Source of the DNA: Vandiemenella viatica | Lineage: Eukaryota > Arthropoda > Insecta > Orthoptera > Morabidae | Direction: 5' to 3' | Assembly (NCBI GenBank): GCA_031002005.1 | Contig: JARYHS010013630.1 | Coordinates: 233,623,539 to 233,687,538, forward strand | Length of the DNA: 64,000 nucleotides | In this document: positions 23,205-36,435 of the stretch, piece after piece | Layout: every line of letters starts with the position of its first letter | Numbering within the stretch: position 1 is the stretch's first letter | Notes under the pieces: model-generated | Seen by the model: only the letters and a program-made list of their open reading frames with translations | Told to the model about the DNA's origin: nothing | Databases searched by the model: none | Position numbers and translations under genes: made by a program

Positions 23205-25630
23205 TATGTAACATAATTAATATTTTATTCCCGTAGTGTGTATTTTTTTTGTTTGTCATTTACCGTTCCCAGTGTTGTGTTACCATTTTGTAAATGTCAC
23301 AGAAAAACTTTTAAAAATCTAAATAGTGATTTATATGTTCCTTCAACTACAATTTACACATAATCATCGTGAACGGGTCGACACTAATGTTAGGGTATTG
23401 CTTCTGGAAATCCTACATTCCATTTGTATTTTGTCACCCAGCTTTCCTTACAGATGGTCAGAGTTTCAGAACTTCCTTAATTTTAGACGTTCATAATCGT
23501 GGAGTCACAGAATTTCGACGGAAAATAATTGTGTCACATGAGTCCGTAAGAATACATACAGTATAGAAATATCGTAGGAATATTGACTCGTGCTTATTAG
23601 GAAATAATTTCTCTCAAGTTGACCAGTTTTATGTAGTCAGTGCTGCAATAATAAGTTAAATATTTTCCTAAATACTTCTTAACAAATAAAATAAAAATTG
23701 ATTACGACTTGAGTCGAATACATTTTTTCATCTCGTATTCGAAAGGTTTTACTCTTAGCAAGGTGACACTTTTAATTTCCTGTAGCTTTTGTCCTTTCAC
23801 GACTTCACTAAATTTGCAAGGTTAATTGTTTTTCTAGATGCATTTGGACTCACCACCGAAATGACTTACGTCAGCTTTCTTGGTGTTCATAACTATCTGC
23901 ATCATGTTAATAAATTTTCACATTTTTCAATTTAAAAAAAAACATATATTAACGTCACTTAATCTTTTAAATTTACAGTATTTATTAGTTTAAAAAGAAT
24001 CTTTAGTCCTCAGACTCTATATATATCTTTATTTTTCCATAACAACGAATATAAACATTCATTCACTAATCTCAGCGATAGTCTCCTGATTGCGACGTTT
24101 CTCACAGGTTTGCAAACCTAATTTATTGATTCGCTTATTTAATATTTTGCTGAAAGCCGTCTCACCGTGTTAGTGCAAATATGATTTCCCATAACCCTAT
24201 GTAATACAACTTCTGACCCGCAAAAGGCAAATTTTTTTGTTTAACCCTTTTCTGAGACGTCAGCCAGGTCAGATTGAGAGCAGAAATCCGGGAACACAAG
24301 TTCACAGCACAGGCCGGCAAGCAATTTAGCAGCGTGCAATTCCTGTGTCAACCCACAGAGTGCCAATTTGGGGAGACTAATTTGACGTCCCGTGCTGCCT
24401 TATTTCTTATAACCTTGCAACATTGGACTGCAAGGTTTGAGTTGTCGTTACCCAGACTTTGCTCCCCAGCTTTTCTGAAACGGTACCACGGTTGTGTAGG
24501 AACTCCGCATCTTGTGGAAATAATCAAACTTTTTTGCGGTTTTCTTTGATTTTATTTTTAAATAAATCCATTGTGATTATGCCACAATTCATTTATTGTT
24601 AATTCTGTGTGAAATTCCCTCATGACTTCTAAACAGCAAAAGCAAATAGTTACTAAAATTAAAAATACTTATATAGACATACTACGCGAGCATGTCAGCT
24701 ACAAAACACCGCTACACTTAGTAAAAACAACAATGTCTGGTCTACATCATGTAATTCATCTTTCATTATTTTAGCGTATTAAGGGTTCGTCTGTTTAGGT
24801 ATAACTGCAGAATAATGAACAAGTGCTACGTAATTATCATAATTATAATCTTCTTCATAACATATAAGACCACGTGTATGAAATGTAATTTCGTCCGACG
24901 TTCACGCTAGGCTAACAAGGGGCAACAGAATGCAGGTTTGTGTGGTCCTTACCTGGTTCTACAATGTTTTACATAGTTTTGAATGGATCATTTTAATTTT
25001 AAATAAAGTTATGAATTTCGTTTTAGAATCCCCGAAATAGTTGTTTGGATAAGTTAATGACCTTATTCATCCATTTAATGAGATCGGATGCAAATTGAAC
25101 TGATCATGTACTGCTGGCATGTTGACAATGATGTGGTTATGTGTTCTGTGAGAACAGGTATTTCCGAAACATTGGTTGAAACAGTTAAAACAAACTGCGT
25201 TTCCACAGCCATCCGTCTGAAGATTGGTTGTAACAAATATTGAAGTCAGAGAAAACGATTAACACAGTCAGCAATTTTACTGGATGCGGCAACGATAATC
25301 TGGAATACTAAGTATTCAAAGGTGACATCTCAATTTTTTATTAATCTTATGGGGCAGCTGGAAGGAAACTTGATGTTCTGAAAAAAATTATAATTACTTT
25401 AAAGTATATGTTTTAAAATCAGTAGTGATGCTTGATTTATTTACATTTCGTACGGTGTGGGGAGAAATCAATTTCAAACAGTGCAGTTACAATAAAACGG
25501 AGAGTGGGAAATACTAAGACTGCAAATAAACTGCCTGCTACATTTAACAGCCATTGGCGCGAATTTTAGTTTCTCTATGTGTGAAGACAATAGTATAGTT
25601 TCATTCGTAGTTAATATCTACATATGCATA
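23205..25630. other. AT-rich DNA, with a GC-richer block at 24240-24480
   Basis: Mostly unique AT-rich DNA. The block at about 24240-24480 is richer in GC and carries a 91-codon open frame (24274-24549) without recognisable domain. It also has TTTGACGTC and TGACGT-like sites. It might be a conserved noncoding element, but the evidence is only composition. Confidence 0.35.
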
Positions 25631-25635
25631 TAATC

Positions 25636-26535
25636 TCAGAAATTTACAAAATTGGGTGGCAGAGAGTGCTTTGCACCAAAACTATTCCCTCTCTGCGGAT
25701 GCCAATTCCGAAAGGCACGAAGGAAGAAAGAACTCTTATAAGCATCAGTGCGGTACCTTATTTCTCTAATCCTATTTATCCTGTCATTGCAACCAAAATA
25801 GGTTGGTGGACGAAGTATTTCTTCATACTCTTGAGTGAAAGTAGGTGTACGCTTGTTTATCAATAAGTTCAAACGAAATTTGTGTCTTCTGTCTACTAGC
25901 GAATCCCACCCCCAATATACGAATTAATTCTGTGACGCTATTCTAAGGACTGTAGCAAGCAGTAAAGATTCAAGCTGCTCTTGTCTGTACTTCCTCCATA
26001 CTGACAATCAACCACATACGAAACGGATCCCAAACTGCACAACAGTAATCCAAATATGGAGGCACGAGAGATTTGTACAAGATCTTTTTTGTTTGTGCAT
26101 TACAATTTTTCAAGATGCATCCAATGATTCACTGCCTAGAATTAAATCTACCTACGACCGAATTAATGTGCAAGTCCCATTTCGTGTTCCTTTTTACTGT
26201 TACGTCCAAATACTTCATGCAATCGACCATTTCAATAACTGAACTGTTTACTATGTATTTATTAATAAACGGATTCTTTTTCGGTAGCTATGCACATTGC
26301 CTTGCACTTTTTAGAATTTAGTGTAAGTTTCCATTCATCGCACCATGCCGAAATAACATCTAGATCACGCTGAATTTTGTATCAATCAGCCTAATTCCTT
26401 ACTTTCTTACATATGATCATCAGCGAACAATATCAAACTGCTATTCAAGTTGTCTCCAAGATCGTTTATAAAAATGATAGGAAAGAAGTGGCCCTGTTAC
26501 ACTTACTTGAGGTACGCACGGTGTAACATCTAGAT
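25636..26535 (-). pseudogene. CR1-like LINE reverse transcriptase relic
   Basis: Read on the minus strand from about 26500: FINDLGDNLNSSLILFADDH, the palm with a FADD form of the catalytic motif. Then RDLDVISAWCDEWKLTLNSK, then MKYLDVTVKRNTKWDLHINS (about 26215-26160), ILYKSLVPPYLDYC and VWDPF (about 26090-26020), VTELIRILG near 25930 and finally YKSSFFLRAFRNWHPQ (about 25740-25690). This order and wording match the C-terminal half of CR1-type ORF2, where the last block is usually like SFFPRTIRDWN. Stops at about 26270, 26140 and 25960 and frame changes show decay. The 5' part beyond 26535 is missing. Confidence 0.78.
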
Positions 26536-26762
26536 TAGAAGAGGCTTCTCCTTCAATGATACTCCTCGTTGTACCAGTTCGTTAAGGCAGCAAATCAGCG
26601 CCTGGCCCTCAACAAAGGTGTTAAAAGGATCGACCCCGTTGGTGGTAGAAGTTTTTCGCCAATCAGGTCTTGGACAGCAGGATGGTAGAAGACCACGATT
26701 CCTGATAACCAGAGTGTGCATCAGTGTTCTGATCTAAATATCAAACCTCTTCGTACTGTATA

Positions 26763-27068
26763 GAATAATAATAATATTGCCGTGTGGTCGTAATGTCCTC
26801 GTGGTAGGGTTTCTATTAGCTGCGTATTCTGCCGCTGCCGTAGCCACCTTAACCTAGCCCGGAAAGCCTACCGGGTACAGGGGACCTGCATTTTAACGTG
26901 AAATCCGAAGCACGGAAGCATTCTGGCGTATTTCACATTAGACAGCAAGCTATGCCTGAGGTGAAGATAGGGTTAAAGGTGTTCGGAATCCCCACCTGAG
27001 ACAGGGATTCAAAACGGGGACGTTTCGATGCACAGGCAGACATCTTAGCCACTGAGCCATCAGACTGC
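26763..27068 (-). repeat. tRNA-derived SINE, family B, with 12-bp target duplication
   Basis: The element is bracketed by TCGTACTGTATA at 26751-26762 and 27069-27080, a perfect 12-bp direct repeat. On the minus strand it begins GCAGTCTGATGGCTCAGTGG (A-box TGGCTCAGTGG) with a B-box-like TTTTGAATCCC near 27010. A body without similarity to family A follows. It ends in an AATATTATTATTATTC tail next to the left duplication. The body segment TTCACC...GGCATAGCTTGC...GTAATG-like recurs at 58750-58785, defining a family. Confidence 0.82.
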
Positions 27069-27084
27069 TCGTACTGTATAAGAT

Positions 27085-29924
27085 ATACGATAATGTTGAT
27101 GGCGATTCATACGCGAATTAGTAATAGTGGAGTGAAATGTTTCACCATAACCATCCTTTTATATTCTTATCTCTCACTGAGTGCGTGAATATTCGTCTCT
27201 TTTATTAGTATGATGTTATTCTGTTTGAATACTTTAATTGCACTTGACTCCAATTATCCTTATTACGGAAAAATTAAATTGAGAATAACCTTTACCCTCT
27301 TTTTATATGTTCATCGCTCATTTGGCATGAAAGTAGCCATCTCCCTTACATTCCCGATGCTGTTCTGTTTGTTTAGATTAATTCTATGTGTCTTCAACTA
27401 TGTGAGCATTGGGATGAATGTCCATTCGTACCTGCTAGATTACGAGTTTTGCTGAGTATTTATTTCTATATATTTTTACGTGTGATTCGTATAGGACTAT
27501 ATTTAAGCTTTCTTCTAACATTAATATGTCAACTGATTACTGAAATTTTCTTTAAAAAATTTAAAAACATACAGCAAGAAAGTTGAAATTGTGGTAGCAA
27601 ATGAAGCATGATTCAAATTGATCTGTAAGTATCCCTCCCCGCTCCCTAACTCCAAACCTCCTACCCAAGTCCTCAGCGAACCCTATCGCCTAATGTTGTG
27701 GCAATATAAACGAATAAGCACACTTCGTGTATGTAGGTCTTTCAAACATGGACTTTAATTATAGTACATGGTTTCGTTTGATAGTGAAATCAGGAAAACA
27801 ATTTTTTAATAGGGTGGCATATAGACTACATGGAAAGCGTGAAGGTCCCCGACAGCATGTAGTGACTGACTTAGATTATGCGGGCTGTACAATGCCTAGA
27901 TTTGCCTATTACCTAAGCTCGATTGCAGTTCTACGGGACCAGCGAAGATTCCCGAAAAAAAAAATGTAAATTAAATATAGCTGCTGGAACAGAGGAAGCT
28001 AAATCTTTTTTGATTAAGAGGCTGAACCATGTTTTAAGTATGGAATACGTTCACGGTTGTGTCTAATGGCAAAAATGTTAATAAACTTTCAGAGTACAGG
28101 TTTTTTAATTTAATAATTTCTATCTGTGGTGAATCTAGGAATTTTCCGAGTCCGTAGCAGAAACTGAGATTGCCGCTTCCTTTGTTGCCACCCTATTATA
28201 GCCGCCCGGGGCAGGAGTGGAAAATAAAAAAGGTCGCCGCGAAATAAATTGCCGCCCTTCAGACACGATTTTGTCGCCCCCCTGAAATTACTACCATGGC
28301 CAAGAGCACCAGTTTGACACCTCCTAAGTCCGGCTCTGATTGCTATTCAAGTTAAATAAATTAATGTACTATGTATTTTAATATATGAAAATCTAATTCG
28401 AGATGATAATGGTAAAACAAGCGAAATTGATATAGTGTCTGTTCGGCATGATGAGCATGTGATTATAAATGTCTATTTTTATGTGTGTGGAGACTTTCCA
28501 GGCGTATTGATGCAATCAATTCTTCACAGGAGTTCAGGCGGATAGTATTGAAAAACGACAACAGTTTCGACAACCGATTAGATTGTCTTTATTTTTAATT
28601 CCATATTTTAAGGCGTTGATATTATTAGAATATCGTCTCCACGGAGAGCATATAAACTTTGCAAGCGTTACATGGGCTAAAAATTTCGAATAAGGTAGCA
28701 CAAAACGGAATTGAACAAAAAAACTATTTTAATCAAACAGAGTTACAATTTCAGTGATTTATCTATTGGTTAATTATTACATTCTTTCAGAAAAGATATT
28801 TATATTAGCTGCCAGGTTTGTTGTAATGATCTCCAAGTTCCAACTAACTTACATATTATCTTCGAAATAAATATTCACCTATTTCAAATTTGATTATTGT
28901 CCCGTTTTATTATATCTTTTTAGCATTACCCTTCTCAATATATTTCCACGATATGCTAGTTGTCTACATGAAGCAGTACAGTGTTCTCATATTTCAACCC
29001 ACACTTTTGCGAATAATTTAGGCCACACTTTCAATACCTTCTAGATATATATCTTGAAGAGTTACCATCGTTGGTTTAACCCACAGTAATTCTGGAAAAT
29101 TTCATAGTAACTTCTTTTCCACTTTTACATTCAATATGCCTTTATGCTGAAAAATAGTTCAAACCCATATAATATAAATATCTGTTGTATCTAAAACTGA
29201 AAACAAATTCTTCATAGATACTAGGACAAATCTCTTTTGAAGCTTTACTTACCGTATTCCCTCCAATTTTCTTTCCAACATCCGTATTTTATCGAACATA
29301 TTGTAAATACACGACCTCCCTCTTCAGAAGCCAATTTCTTCTTCCATCTCACTTACCCTAGCATCTTTAATTTTTTGTTTTGACCGTACAATCTGTGAAT
29401 GCAGCTTATGCCACTTATTCTTCAATAATTTTCATACAATTTCTTGCATCCTGTCTTATGAATGGCACGAAAAAGTGCCAAATTGTACCATTTCGGAATT
29501 TCCTCCTACTACAAATTTATTAAGTGGTTTATGAATCCCTTACCGTATTATACAAAAAATATCTGTACAAAATACGTTTTTATTAGATACAATTTGGAAT
29601 CCAAACTACACAGCCATAGTCCTATGTCTTTTCTTATCATATACTTTGCGATATTTTGAAAGAAATATTTTCACCTTTGGAATAGATCATCTAGTCAAAA
29701 ATGCTGCGATAGTTATTTTGTGTTTTATTCGCCGGTAACCAATGATAAAAACTGACTGATAACTTAAACTACAATTGTAAACTTGATTCGTTAAGTAGAT
29801 GCTTAAGGTTAATCCCAAATAGTATATGGTCAAAAACTCAAATCAACTATTATACTGAATAGAACAGCTGAAATTATCTATTCTCATAAAACTGTTATTT
29901 GGTCATCTTCTGTGACGCGGTAAT
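27085..29924. other. AT-rich DNA, with a GCCGCC-rich patch at 28150-28320
   Basis: Mostly unique AT-rich sequence. Around 28150-28320 GCCGC/TCGCC/GCCGCCC blocks recur at short intervals, unlike the surroundings; this looks like part of an unrecognised element. Open frames at 27210-27586 and 27727-27969 have no recognisable domains. Confidence 0.35.
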
Positions 29925-31330
29925 GTCACTCTATGACGTCGCGCTATGACGTCATGACTTTCACCTTCATTGTACAACTTACGACCAGAGATGCTGTTCC
30001 ATGTTACGCACGCTATTTAATAACAGTTCTGTTTAGCTAAGCATCAGTAAATAAATTAACTGTCAGAACACTGAAAAAAGTATGTATTCCGTTTAAATTG
30101 ACAAAACAATTATTAGTAGCTTATATTTATTTGATATTCGTTCGAAATAAACGAATTCGTTAAAATATTTGGCAATAGATATGTAAGATAAAACCTTTTA
30201 ATTTTCGATTTTAGATTGTTATTATAACCGGCTCCTGACTTTAAAGCAGAGAGCATAAAAATATTTAAATTGCTTTCATCAGTGCCATGTTACTTAAACC
30301 CCTATTTCGTTTGAACGAAAATAGTTCCACACTGATTCGAATCAACACAGCTAACGCTACAATTAATCAAATATTACATGGCATGACGTATGTCATTAAT
30401 ATTTTAAAATAAAAAAATTCCATTGCTTCCACTGGTGACATAATTCTGTCGTATGTAAATGCTTTAGCCATTCAACCGTTGTAATATCGTTCTGAATCAC
30501 GGATAACGAAAAAAAGGAATATATAAGAGCCTGAAGATTTTTGATTTAGTTTATATAGCAATGTATTATTGTCACTAAATTGTGATACAGCACATGTGTA
30601 AATATGGGTGTGATTGAAGTATTGATTCTCTGGCGGCAAGTTTAGCGTAGTATGTGGTTAGGTTGAAACACAACCTGGACCAGGATGGCAACAGAAACAT
30701 TTTGTTATAGCGCAAGGCAATAGGAATTGCATTGAGCTTTATTTTATAACAATTACATTTATTTAAGCAATTGTTAATAAATGAATTGCTAGAACATTGA
30801 AAGAAAAGTGTGTATTTCTTTTAAATTGGTATATTAATCATCAGTTACTTTTTTTTACTGAAATCATTATTTGGTTTGAATGAAGGAAGTTCCAAATTGA
30901 TCGCAATAAATGCGGCCTATACGACATTTAAAACTAATATTACGTGGCATAACGTAAGTTGTTAGATTTATTTTTAGCATCCTTCGTTTTCACTGAGATC
31001 ATTATTCCAGACCCCTGTAAGCTTTGTCAGGCGTTAAAACATCGATCTTCATCACAGATAACAAGAAAGAAAGATGTAATAACCCATGAAGATTTTGGAT
31101 CAAGCTTATATATCGATGCATGATGATATTGACATGCGATACATGGAAGGTAATAATTCTCGTGTGAATGAAGCTTTGATTTTCTAGCGAAAATATTAGC
31201 GGAGACTGCGGTTAGGCTGAAATGCAACCTTGACCACAGTGACAACAGAAACTTTTTGCTACAGCACGAGGAACGAGAAATTATATTGAACTTTATTTTA
31301 TAACGATTCTGTTCAGTTGAAGCAACTGCA
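29925..31330. repeat. Unclassified repeat with head-to-tail monomers
   Basis: Related blocks recur in the same order. One anchor is CAACAGAAACATTTTGTTAT at about 30689 and again, diverged, at about 31242, 553 bases apart. After each comes a CTTTATTTTATAAC-type block. A GAAGATTTT...TTTATATA block precedes them at about 30527 and 31088. A first, partial unit begins near 29985. The second locus at 57430-58390 shares the CGCTATGACGTC opening and the GTACCAGGATGGCAA block. No coding capacity and no terminal repeats were seen. It could be a satellite-like or helitron-type repeat; the class is unknown. Confidence 0.6.
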
Positions 31331-31334
31331 AAGA

Positions 31335-32695
31335 AGTTAATTAGCCAAAATTCAACGTTAAACGTGTCATTTTTGACGGGCTTTTAAGCTAGTTTTGTAC
31401 TATGTCAGATATATTCGACACGGTTTTTGCGCTCTTTTCACGGAAGTTTTATGATGTTTAATATGCAGAAATGAAATATATATTATTTACTTGTAGATAA
31501 TGTTATTATTTACCTGTTAAGTTCATCTTAAATAAATGTGTTGTGCAATCGCCATATTCAGTGGCAGAGAATTGACGTATTTCTATTTGAAATGATCCAT
31601 TACTATATCGGAAAAATTAAAGTATTTTTGCTGATTTTTTTTAAAAATTCAGTCACATTATTCGTCTTCATGCTTAAGTTTACCTAATAATTGAGTGGAC
31701 CGAATCCTTTTTGACACTAAAAGATAATATAAGTTTTTAATTCATTAAAAATTACCTATTCTAATGTTTGGATTCTCTCAAAATTTTGTTATTTTCTGTA
31801 CAGGTAACTCAATCAAAAAGTTAGCCAGTGACAGAACAAGTGTGACTAAAGTTTAATCCAAGTTCAACGTATTAACTCAAGCTTCTTAAATTCAATTACT
31901 TAATTAAAAAATAAAAATAGCTGAGAGAAAAATTAAATGACTAGATTCTGATGTTTCAAATGTCTTTGAAAACCAGCTAAATTTAGTGAGAAAGATACCG
32001 TTATTACATACTAGAAAATTCATTCGTTTCGGTTTTGTATCTGTAATTGCCTCGAGCAAGTAGAGGTATTTTGAAATTCTCGTTGTGTATGTAAAGATGT
32101 GGCAAAAACAACACAGTCACGCATCATATCCTTCTCTGAATACCTTAGTTCTGCTCTGGCTGACTTGCGAACAAAACATTTCTGCGCTGCTTGCGCTGAA
32201 GAAAAGTACTGGGAGATATGAAGTTTTTCACACCATTATTCATTTCAGCCCCATCCTTTCTGTATTGAACAGCCGAACCGTAAAATTTGCAGATGCCTGC
32301 CAGATGCGGGAATAATGTTTTATAGCTGACGGACATTCACGAGCCAGGGCAATAAAAATCTTCCAAATCCCTGCTCTGGCTCTCCCCTCGTTGGCTCCGG
32401 CTGGCAGATGCATGTTATTCCGCCTCTGATGCTGCCAATACATAAAACTGGTGTTTTCGTCTTGTTCTGATAACTTTGTCAAGGACAGAGGGAATGAGAT
32501 GTACAGATACAGCGTAAAAACTAGCTATAACATTAAATACACAAACACAAAAGTATGTCAATGTTTTATTTGACACAGTATGACAGTTTTAGTAAGCAGA
32601 GATTTTCGTAGTTGTTTTGCTAAGCATTAATTATTTATCTGGTCTAAAACAAATATTTGTACCACACTTTACACTATGTACTAGTATGACAGTTT
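31335..32695. other. AT-rich DNA with a moderately GC-richer block at 32140-32480
   Basis: The block at 32140-32480 has CAGATG E-box-type sites (about 32291, 32404) and GC content above its surroundings. It may be a conserved noncoding element. Small open frames on both strands there do not resemble proteins I know. Confidence 0.3.
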
Positions 32696-32699
32696 TTTG

Positions 32700-32983
32700 C
32701 TTATTGCTTTACGCCTCGTCGTGCTCGACGTCGACGTCGATGTCGATGTTGATGTCGATGTCGATGTTGTTGTTGATGTTTTGGGGGCGGGAAAAGATTG
32801 GGAGCAAGGAACAGGAAAGAATTCGGCTATGGAATTTTGAAAGAAACATCCCGGCATTCGCCTGGAGTGATTTGCAGAAACCATGGAAAAGACGAAGATG
32901 GTTGCCCTGACGGGGATTCGAACCCTGCGTTCTCCCGAATGCGAGACCACAGGCGTTACCACTCACCCACCACGCTCTGTGTA
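32700..32983 (-). repeat. tRNA-derived SINE, family A, with internal hexamer expansion
   Basis: On the minus strand the copy starts near 32983 with a GTGGTGGGTGAGTGG A-box region, has a B-box GGTTCGAATCCC at about 32919-32930, the usual body, and an end with GAGGCGTAAAGC. At 32724-32780, where other copies have CCTCGACGTCGACGAGG, it carries a (GTCGAT)/(GTTGAT) array. The array appears to have grown from the element's own CGACGTCGA sequence. Confidence 0.85.
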
Positions 32984-32989
32984 TTTATT

Positions 32990-35900
32990 AATGTATCTAC
33001 TTTTAGTTTTATTACGTGATGATTGACAGCTTTAAAGGTCTCAAGTGTACTGAATCTTTTTACTGTAATCAAGCGTAGTAGCTTACGGAAAGTGTCGTTA
33101 AGATACTGAAATTACGAAACACATTTTCAGTGCCATTTAATTAGTTCCTACAGCCATTCTGAAGGAAAATGTTTCCACCATTATGGAACTCTGTTTGCCT
33201 GAGAACACGATTATGTCGACAACTGAAATGATTAATCCATGGATAGATGTTTAGGAATTACCGATTCATTTTCTAATAACAAATTAATGACCTAATTAAA
33301 AGTTTTCTACTTATCTTAAAAATCTTAATTTATTTCATTTCATTGCGAAACATCGAAGTATCACTTACCTAAAAGTTGTTAATTTTACCAACAGTTCCGA
33401 ATTTACAGTTTGCTTCTGTGCTTGATGGGAACTTTCGTTTATAGCGAAGAATGACAAACAGTTGCTAATGCCTAATTTAATAATAATGACCTAGAGGTGC
33501 GATCTTAATCATTTATACTGGATTTTTAAACAACTTTGTTTTTGTAAGAACGGAGAATTTCTCGTCGTATGTTTGCAGCGAAGACTTCATTGCAACTCTG
33601 TTGTTAATCTTGAAATGAGTCTTTTGTATTAATGTATAGCAAGCAAACTGGTATTTCAGTTACCTCCCACGTTGCCTGTCTGTTGGAGGCTATAGTTTAA
33701 TTCGTAACGCAGCACAGTCCAGAGCATATGTTCTGTGAATAGTTTTGGTCACGGAGAAATATTATTTACGGTACAGGTATATTAAAAAACTTCAAATACA
33801 AGAAATGTTTTGAAACGAGGAATTAGGGAATGTATATTATTATTTTGGCAGGGTTCATTGTTTAGCTGATAAATTCGTCGACTGAGCTTTGGGCGAACCT
33901 GTCAGGCCTACTGAAATGGGGTTAAGTTATTTTGTGAAATAATTAATGTCTGGTAACTTTAGAGGCAGTACAACCCATGAGACGCTATATCAGATCTAAA
34001 TAAAAGAACTTACAAATGGAACTGAGTAGAAAGTGTTATAATTCTTTTGACTCATCAGAATACCTGTCACTGCAGAATGTGGGTACAAATGAAGTACTCT
34101 AGCAGATGCCAGGTCCAACCGGAAAAGTGAGCTGGAAGGCACATTAAGCCAACTAGGAGGTACTAAGTACAGAGCAAACATTATATCACCCCCCCCCCCC
34201 CCTTGATTATGACGGCGTCAGTTACTAGAATATTGGCTCCGCGCACGCCGAAGGTCGCCGGTTCGAGGTCCGGCCGAGGCCATTTGGTGTTTAAGTGTGC
34301 TGTGTGTTGATGTCCTGTCCACCCTGTTATGTCCATTTATTCATACTTAGCAGTAACAATGTACATGAGCAACCGATACACTGTAAAAGAGACATGATAA
34401 AAACGTAGATCTGGCCTAAGTAGCCGAATGCATTTTTTAAAAGTTACCTCTCCGTTCATCCAGTAATTGATGAATGCTGAAAGATTAGGGTAATATGTAA
34501 CACCTGACGTCACCAGCTTCGTGTATCATGTTCTTTTGCACAGCGAGATTGCATGAGAATAAATTTTGAGTTGCTTTTAGCATTTTAGTGTTAAGTTTGC
34601 TGTTAGCCGTCATTAGCTATTATTTACACATCTAGAAAAATTCCTTTCAATTACTACAATAGGCAAGACAGACCTAATTACTGCAATTTATGTGTAACCT
34701 TTATTGAGACAGACAGTTTTACATCTGACGTTCAGATCTGCAATATCAGAAATTTATAACGTGTCAGTGATATTTTTCATTTATTGTTATCCAGCAGAAG
34801 AATGGAGGCTACGTTGATAATGTTTTTATTGAATTCGTCTTTTTTTACCCTTTATTCTTTACTTCTTCCTTTTTTTCTCGCTTATCACCTATTTAAATCA
34901 GTTATACATTAATTTGACAATCTTTATTTTTGTTAATCATTTCATGAACTTACAACTGTGATCGAAAAATCTACTTACTGATGCGCTTTTGAGTCCTACT
35001 GGATTGTGGGTGGAAGCAGTTTTACTGCTGGTAAAGAACTCTGGAGAAAAAAGAAATAAACAACTACGCGGTCAGAAAATTCCCTCCAATGAGTGAACTA
35101 AGGACCAGCGGTTGAAACAGTCTAAAAACAAAAGGCGCTATTAATTTTCGACCTGTAACCTCAAATTATAGTAATTTTCTGGCGCTGATTAATTTTCAGT
35201 GCTACTGCCCTTCAGTGTTGCGTCGGTTTACGAGGCAATTAGCTTCAGGAAACCAACACTAACAGGGCTGTTAGATTGCCTAATTAGCTAATAAGGGTAA
35301 ACTACTTTGTTTAATGTATTACACCGTTCTGTTCCCAAGTGAGTTAGGCCACTCGTGATTTTGCATTAGTTGCATCACACACTGCAAAAAGCAGTAGAAG
35401 ATTTCTGATTTTCGTTTACTGTAAGGGAAATAATATAATTCGGTGCTTTGTGGATTTGATTATCAATTTAGTAACACTAGGGTTATTAAAAAAGATATTT
35501 TAATCTGAGAGCTCTTTAAAACTTTATCACACATGTATTGTGCCACGGAATATAATTAATTTTTTTTCTCTTACAATATTGTTAAAAAGACATCTTTCTT
35601 TTCCCTTGATAACATTTTTAAATGAAATAAAGGAACAACAGAAACTGGACAATGGATGTCATGGCATTTACAATAAACACAACATGAATAAACTCAGAGC
35701 GATTACAGCATTAATAGTGAGTAGAGGTATGCTGTTGTCCTGACTCATCAGCTGTGATGTGTCGCCCACCTGCCGTTACCTCCTGGCACTCATTATCATT
35801 GCTGCGAGGCGTGAAAGTGAAATCGTCTGTTGTGCATGTCGGACTCCTCGTCCCCATGTGCACCGTTAGTTGTTCATCCTCTGCGCTCATCCCCGAGAGC

Positions 35901-36435
35901 ATACCATATTGGACTCAGTACTAGGCCGTACCGAGCACCGAACTGGCCCTCTCGGCTGGAATTCTAGGTTCAACTGTTCTGTCCACTTGCCATGCGGCAC
36001 AAATTTGGAATAATTTTTCTTGCTGTGCACTCCATCGAGTCTGTCCATAATTGTTCTCCGACACTGTTCTTCTCCTCCATCCAATTTTGTAACTTAGACC
36101 TGCTGAATTTAATATTTTTTGATGTATATATTCACTAATATCCAGCGGAATATGGTCTGGTCAATACTGACGTGCGGTTAGAACAACTAAACACCAAAAT
36201 ATAAAACTCTCTTTTATTCACGTTAGTAGTTCCAAAGAAGTATAGTTTCATACAAAGAAAATAACCAAATCGTTCTTCTGTATGTTGAAGTTTTTCCTCT
36301 TAATTTCAAAGCAAAAGAAAACAACGAACAATTTTCGTCCGCTAATACCAGAAAACTTTAAAATTTTAAAAGGAACTCGCACAAGTTGCATGACTCGAGT
36401 AGGAACAAATTGATTCAGTGCATGATTTATATCAC
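32990..36435. other. Mostly AT-rich DNA with a few isolated motifs
   Basis: Holds a 14-base C run (34189-34202), a tRNA-like B-box segment (listed separately) and a GC-richer block at about 35740-36100 without recognisable content. No gene or repeat family recognised otherwise. Confidence 0.4.
34215..34310 (+). repeat. tRNA-like SINE head fragment
   Basis: TTGGCTCCGCGCACGCCGAAGG is followed by TCGCCGGTTCGAGGTCCGGC, a Pol III B-box (GGTTCGAGGTCC). The downstream sequence is not like SINE families A or B here. A tRNA cloverleaf is not convincing. Confidence 0.4.

Noticed and set aside
24274..24549. 91-codon open frame as a conserved small gene
   Set aside because: No recognisable domain or splice context, and its composition explains the open frame.
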